Of a stretch of 64,000 bases of DNA, positions 60,430 through 64,000 are shown piece after piece. Below the pieces are notes generated by a model. It was not told the DNA's origin and made no database searches. It was given only the letters and a program-made list of their open reading frames with translations. How positions within the stretch are numbered: position 1 is the stretch's first letter; each line of letters starts with the position of its first letter. The translations under genes were made by a program, and so were the position numbers. The stretch spans positions 32,550,001-32,614,000 of the forward strand of contig OU612065.1 in the NCBI GenBank assembly GCA_914767715.1, written 5' to 3'. Source of the DNA: Membranipora membranacea. Lineage: Eukaryota; Bryozoa; Gymnolaemata; Cheilostomatida; Membraniporidae.

Positions 60430-63400
60430 TTAGCTCCCTGTGACGATGCGTATTCTATCGAGGTGTTTTGTAAGAAATTTACAAAAATCGATAGGTACGG
60501 TCCTGGGGAAATTGGCCAATAAATGGGCAGAATTCCTTACTCGCTTAGAAACGCTTGAAACTCTGTTTTGACGTTCGCAATGACGTCCCAATATCTCATA
60601 TAAAATATTAGCTCCCTGTGACGATGCATATTCTATCGAGGTGTTTTGCAAGAAATTGACAAAAATCGATAGGTACCGTCCTGGGGAAATTGGCCAATAA
60701 TTGGGCAGAATTCCTTAATCGCTTAGAAACGCTTGAAACTCTGTTTTGACGTTCGCAATGACGTCCCAAGATCTCATAATAAAAATATTAGCTTCCTGTG
60801 ACGATGCGTATTCTATCGAGGTGTTTTGCAAGAAATTGACAAAAATCGATAGGTACGGTCCTGGGGAAATTGGCCAATAATTGGGCAGAATTCCTTACTC
60901 GCTTAGAAACGCTTGAAACTCTGTTTTGACGTTCGCAATGACGTCCCAATATCTCATATAACATATTAGCTCCCTGTGACGATGCGTATTCTATGGAGGT
61001 GTTTTGCAAGAAATTGACAAAAATCGATAGGTACGGTCCTTGGGAAATTGGCCAATAATTGGGCAGAATTCCTTACTCGCTTAGAAACGCTTGAAACTCT
61101 GTTTTTATGTTCGTGATGACGTCCCTATATCTCATATAAAATATTAACTCCCTGTGACGATGCGTATTCTATGGAGGTGTTTTGCAAGAAATTGACAAAA
61201 ATCGATAGGTACGGTCCTGGGGAAATTGGCCAATAATTGGGCAGAATTCCTTTCTCGCTTAGAAACGCTTGAAACTCTGTTTTGACGTTCGCAATGACGT
61301 CCCAATATCTCATATAAAATATTAGCTCCCTGTGACGAAGCGTATTCTATGGAGGTGTTTTGCAAGAAATTGACAAAAATCGATAGGTACGGTCCTGGGG
61401 AAATTGGCCAATAATTGGGCAAAATTCCTTACTCGCTTAGAAACGCTTGAAACTCAGTTTTGACGTTCGCAATGACGTCCCAATATCTCATATGAAATAT
61501 TAGCTCCCTGTGACGATGCGTATTCTATCGAGGTGTTTTGCAAGAAATTGACAAAAATCGATAGGTACGGTCCTGGGGAAATTGGCCAATATTTGGGCAG
61601 AATTCCTTACTCGCTTAGAAACGCTTGAAACTCTGTTTTGACGTTCGCGATGACGTCCCTATATCTCATATAAAATATTAGCTCCCTGTGATGATGCGTA
61701 TTCTATCGAGGTGTTTTGCAAGAAATTGACAAAAATCGATAGGTACGGTCCTGGGGAAATTGGATAATAATTGGGCAGAATTCCTTACTCGCTTAGAAAC
61801 GCTTGAAACTCTGTTTTGACGTTCGTAATGACGTCCCAATATCTCAAATGAAATATTAGCTCCCTGTGATGATGCGTATTCTATCGAGGTGTTTCGCATG
61901 AAATTGACAAAAATCGATAGGTACGGTCCTGGGGAAATTGGCCAATAATTGGGCAGAATTCCTTAATCGCTTAGAAACGCTTGAAACTCTGTTTTGACGT
62001 TCGTGATGACGTCCCAATATCTCATATAAAATATTAGCTCCCTGTGATGATGCGTATTCTATCGAGGTGTTTTGCAAGAAATTGACAAAAATCGATAGGT
62101 ACCGTCCTGGGGAAATTGGCCAATAATTGGGCAGAATTCCTTAATCGCTTAGAAACGCTTGAAACTCTGTTTTGACGTTCGCAATGACGTCCCAAGATCT
62201 CATATGAAATATTAGCTCCCTGTGACGATGCGTATTCTATCGAGGTGTTTTGCAAGAAATTGACAAAAATCGATAGGTACGGTCCTAGGGAAATTGGCCA
62301 ATAATTGGGCAGAATTCCTTACTCGCTTAGAAACGCTTAAAACTCTGTTTTGACGTTCGCAATGACGTCCCAATATCTCTTATAACATATTAGCTCCCTG
62401 TGACGATGCGTATTCTATGGAGGTGTTTTGCAAGAAATTGACAAAAATCGATAGGTACGGTCCTGGGGAAATTGGTCAATAATTGGGCAGAATTCCTTAC
62501 TCGCTTAAAAACGCTTGAAACTCTGTTTTGACGATCGCAATGACGTCCCAATATCTCATATGAAATATTAGCTCCCTGTGACGATGCGTATTCTATCGAG
62601 GTGTTTTGCAAGAAATTGACAAAAATCGATAGGTACGGTCCTGGGGAAATTGGCCAATAATTGGGCAGAATTCCTTACTCGCTTAGAAACGCTTGAAACT
62701 CTGTTTTGACGTTCGCAATGACGTCCCAATATCTCATATAAATTATTAGCTCCCTGTGACGAAGCGTATTCTATGGAGGTGTTTTGCAATAAATTGACAA
62801 AAATCGATAGGTACGGTCCTGGGGAAATTGGCCAATAATTGGGCAAAATTCCTTACTCGCTTAGAAACGCTTGAAACTCTGTTTTGACGTTCGTGATGAC
62901 GTCCCTATATCTCATGTAAATTATTAGCTCCCTGTGATGATGCGTATTCTATCGAAGTGTTTTGCAAGAAATTGACAAAAATCGATAGGTACGGTCCTGG
63001 GGAAATTGGCCAATAATTTGGCAAAATTCCTTACTCGCTTAGAAACGCTTGAAACTCTGCTTTGACGTTTGTGATGACGTCCCTATATCTCATATAAAAT
63101 ATTAGCTCCCTGTGATGATGCGTATTCTATCGAGGTGTGTTGCAAGAAATTGACAAAAATCGATAGGTACGGACCTCGGGAAATTGGCCAATAATTGGGC
63201 AGAATTCCTTACTCGCTTAGAAACGCTTGAAACTCTGTTTTGACGTTCGTAATGACGTCCCAATATCTCATATGAAATATTTACTCCCTGTGACGATGCG
63301 TATTCTATGGAGGTGTTTTGCAAGAAACTGACAAAAATCGATAGGTACGGTCCTGGGGAAATTGGCCAATAATTGGGCAGAATTCCTTACTCGCTTAGAA

Positions 63401-64000
63401 ACGCTTGAAACTCTGTTTTTATGTTCGTGATGACGTCCCTATATCTCATATAAAATATTAACTCCCTGTGACGATGCGTATTCTATGGAGGTGTTTTGCA
63501 AGAAATTGACAAAAATCGATAGGTACGGTCCTGGGGAAATTGGCCAATAATTGGGCAGAATTCCTTTCTCGCTTAGAAACGCTTGAAACTCTGTTTTGAC
63601 GTTCGTGATGACGTCCCCATATCTCATATAAAATATTAGCTCCCTGTGACGATGCGTATTCTATCGAGGTGTTTTGCAAGAAATTGACAAAAATCGATAG
63701 GTACGGTCCTGGGGAAATTGGCCAATAATTGGGCAGAATTCCTTACTCGCTTAGAAACGCTTGAAACTCTGTTTTGACGTTCGCAATGACGTCCCAATAT
63801 CTCATGTAAAATATTAGCTCCCTGTGACGATGCATATTCTATCGAGGTGTTTTGCAAGAAATTTACAAAAATCGATAGGTACGGTCCTGGGGAAATTGGC
63901 CAATAATTGGGCAGAATTCCTTACTCGCTTAGAAACGCTTGAAACTCTGTTTTGACGTTCGCAATGACGCCCCAATATCTCATATAAAATATTAGCTCCG
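60430..64000 (+). repeat. Right domain with left-domain variants
   Basis: After d-i-j (60767) the array carries variants typical of 1-15 kb: CATATAACAT (near 60957 and 62382), GACGAAGCG (near 61336 and 62758), AACTCAGTTTTG (near 61451, also near 11409) and GACGATCGCAATG (near 62530). A GTTTTTATGTTCGTGATG monomer pair (near 61101 and 63415) is 13 monomers apart. No regular HOR period is evident. The array runs off the right end of the window. Confidence 0.82.

Larger units (their letters stand above)
33..60791 (+). repeat. j monomers: 180-bp variant with CAAGATCTCATAATAAAAAT tail (22 copies)
   Basis: The j monomer has a BglII-type AGATCT and two extra bases in its A+T-rich tail. The tail motif starts at 33, 923, 1993, 3241, 4489, 8407, 10901, 11793, 14465, 21053, 26039, 26931, 28890, 31918, 35302, 37439, 38331, 40291, 43675, 51152, 54892 and 60767. 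Spacings are whole numbers of monomers plus 2 bp once the five small deletions are allowed for, for example 892, 1248, 1960 and 3384. The copies at 10901 and 14465 read CATTATAAAAAT. AGATCT without the 2-bp insertion appears near 5203, 60233 and 62193, which look like recombinants. The variant marks HOR phase and is best read as identity by descent. Confidence 0.95.
15545..61910 (+). repeat. q monomers: CAAATGAAAT / GATGCTGCG / GCATGAAATTG type (8 copies)
   Basis: The q type combines a CAAATGAAAT tail with GATGCTGCG, GCATGAAATTG, CCTGCGGAAATT and then CCTTAATCGC. Tails lie near 15543, 36913, 44930, 47600, 52586, 54010, 56681 and 61847. The last copy keeps GATGATGCG and CCTGGGG and has GTTTCGCATG, so it looks like a partial or ancestral form. 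In most places q is followed by r (CATATAAACTATTAG). The q-r pair is a compact marker of the composite blocks. Confidence 0.85.
1..64000 (+). repeat. 178-bp satellite DNA tandem array, about 359 monomers, entire window
   Basis: Every part of the window reads as head-to-tail copies of one 178-bp monomer in one orientation, with no unique DNA between copies. Landmarks that recur every 178 bp are TTAGCTCCCTGTGA, GTATTCTAT, AAAAATCGATAGG, CCTGGGGAAATTGG, GGGCAGAATTCC and TGACGTCCC. My count of the consensus is A52 T53 G38 C35 (59% A+T) with 10 CpG. The length fits the nucleosome-sized monomers common in eukaryotic centromeric and pericentromeric satellites; that role is inferred, not shown. Monomers fall into two broad classes. 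One has CGCAATGACGTCCCA with GACGATGCG and CGAGG or GGAGG. The other has CGTGATGACGTCCCT with GATGATGCG and CGAAG. The family is not one I can name, and no gene or mobile element interrupts it. Confidence 0.99.

Noticed and set aside
54-63857. Some two hundred minus-strand ORFs of about 62-132 codons with near-identical products
   Set aside because: Each ORF is longer than one monomer and overlaps its neighbour in another frame, because 178 is 3x59+1 and the frame rotates. Start and stop are repeat landmarks (the stop is the TTA of TTAGCTCCC). Substitutions ignore codon position, and 1- or 2-bp indels are tolerated. No gene context or domain is visible.
1-64000. CRISPR array
   Set aside because: Repeats are 178 bp and directly abut. 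There is no alternation of short repeats and unique spacers, and no cas-like gene.
1-64000. Transposon, LTR or other insertion inside the array
   Set aside because: The 178-bp register is never broken by more than 2 bp, and no foreign sequence or target-site duplication is seen.
1-64000. tRNA, rRNA or other structured RNA genes
   Set aside because: No cloverleaf, A/B box arrangement or rRNA-like segment was recognised in any monomer type.
1-64000. Naming the satellite or the species (for example a Drosophila or plant centromere repeat)
   Set aside because: The length and style fit several eukaryote groups, but I cannot recall a sequence match with confidence. A database search is decisive.

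Overview
The whole window is one uninterrupted tandem satellite DNA array. I find no protein-coding gene, RNA gene, transposon or unique sequence anywhere in it. The unit is a 178-bp monomer (59% A+T, always in the same orientation) repeated about 359 times. A recurring 180-bp variant carries a 2-bp insertion. The register is exact: between the first and last 180-bp variants (33 and 60767) the 60,734 bp equal 341 monomers of 178 bp, plus 21 two-base insertions, minus one 2-bp and four 1-bp deletions. This is eukaryotic satellite or heterochromatin DNA, plausibly centromeric or pericentromeric. The consensus has 10 CpG in 178 bp (observed/expected about 1.3), so there is no CpG decay. That leans towards a host with little CpG methylation, such as many insects, but a plant or other eukaryote is not excluded. 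I do not recognise the satellite family by name.

Layout. (1) 1-14963: a left domain. It has a 7-monomer higher-order repeat (HOR, 1248 bp) at 1993-4488, then three related 18- to 20-monomer blocks starting near 5203, 8407 and 11793. (2) 14964-18757: a transition zone where new monomer types (here p, q, r) appear, including a fresh single-monomer duplication. (3) 18758-34430 and 37460-42803: a core with two interleaved HORs, an 8-mer (1424 bp) and an 11-mer (1960 bp). Both share monomers a, b, c, d and h; they differ in carrying e-f-g or i-j-k-l-m-n in between. Shortened and chimeric units (5- and 9-mers, and 11-mers with a replaced by j) mark unequal exchange. (4) 34431-37459 and 42804-60429: composite blocks mixing core modules with p/q/r monomers, many of them long-range copies of each other. 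An apparently identical 1424-bp tandem duplication lies at 51918-54765. (5) 60430-64000: a right domain carrying variants otherwise seen mainly in the left domain. This suggests the core expanded inside an older array. Both window ends lie inside the array.

Monomer letters (a-n, p, q, r) are my own labels from diagnostic bases. Unless stated, monomer phase starts at the TTA of TTAGCTCCC. The many ORFs of 60-130 codons, almost all on the minus strand, are by-products of the repeat: 178 is 3x59+1, so the frame rotates every monomer. None is annotated as a gene.
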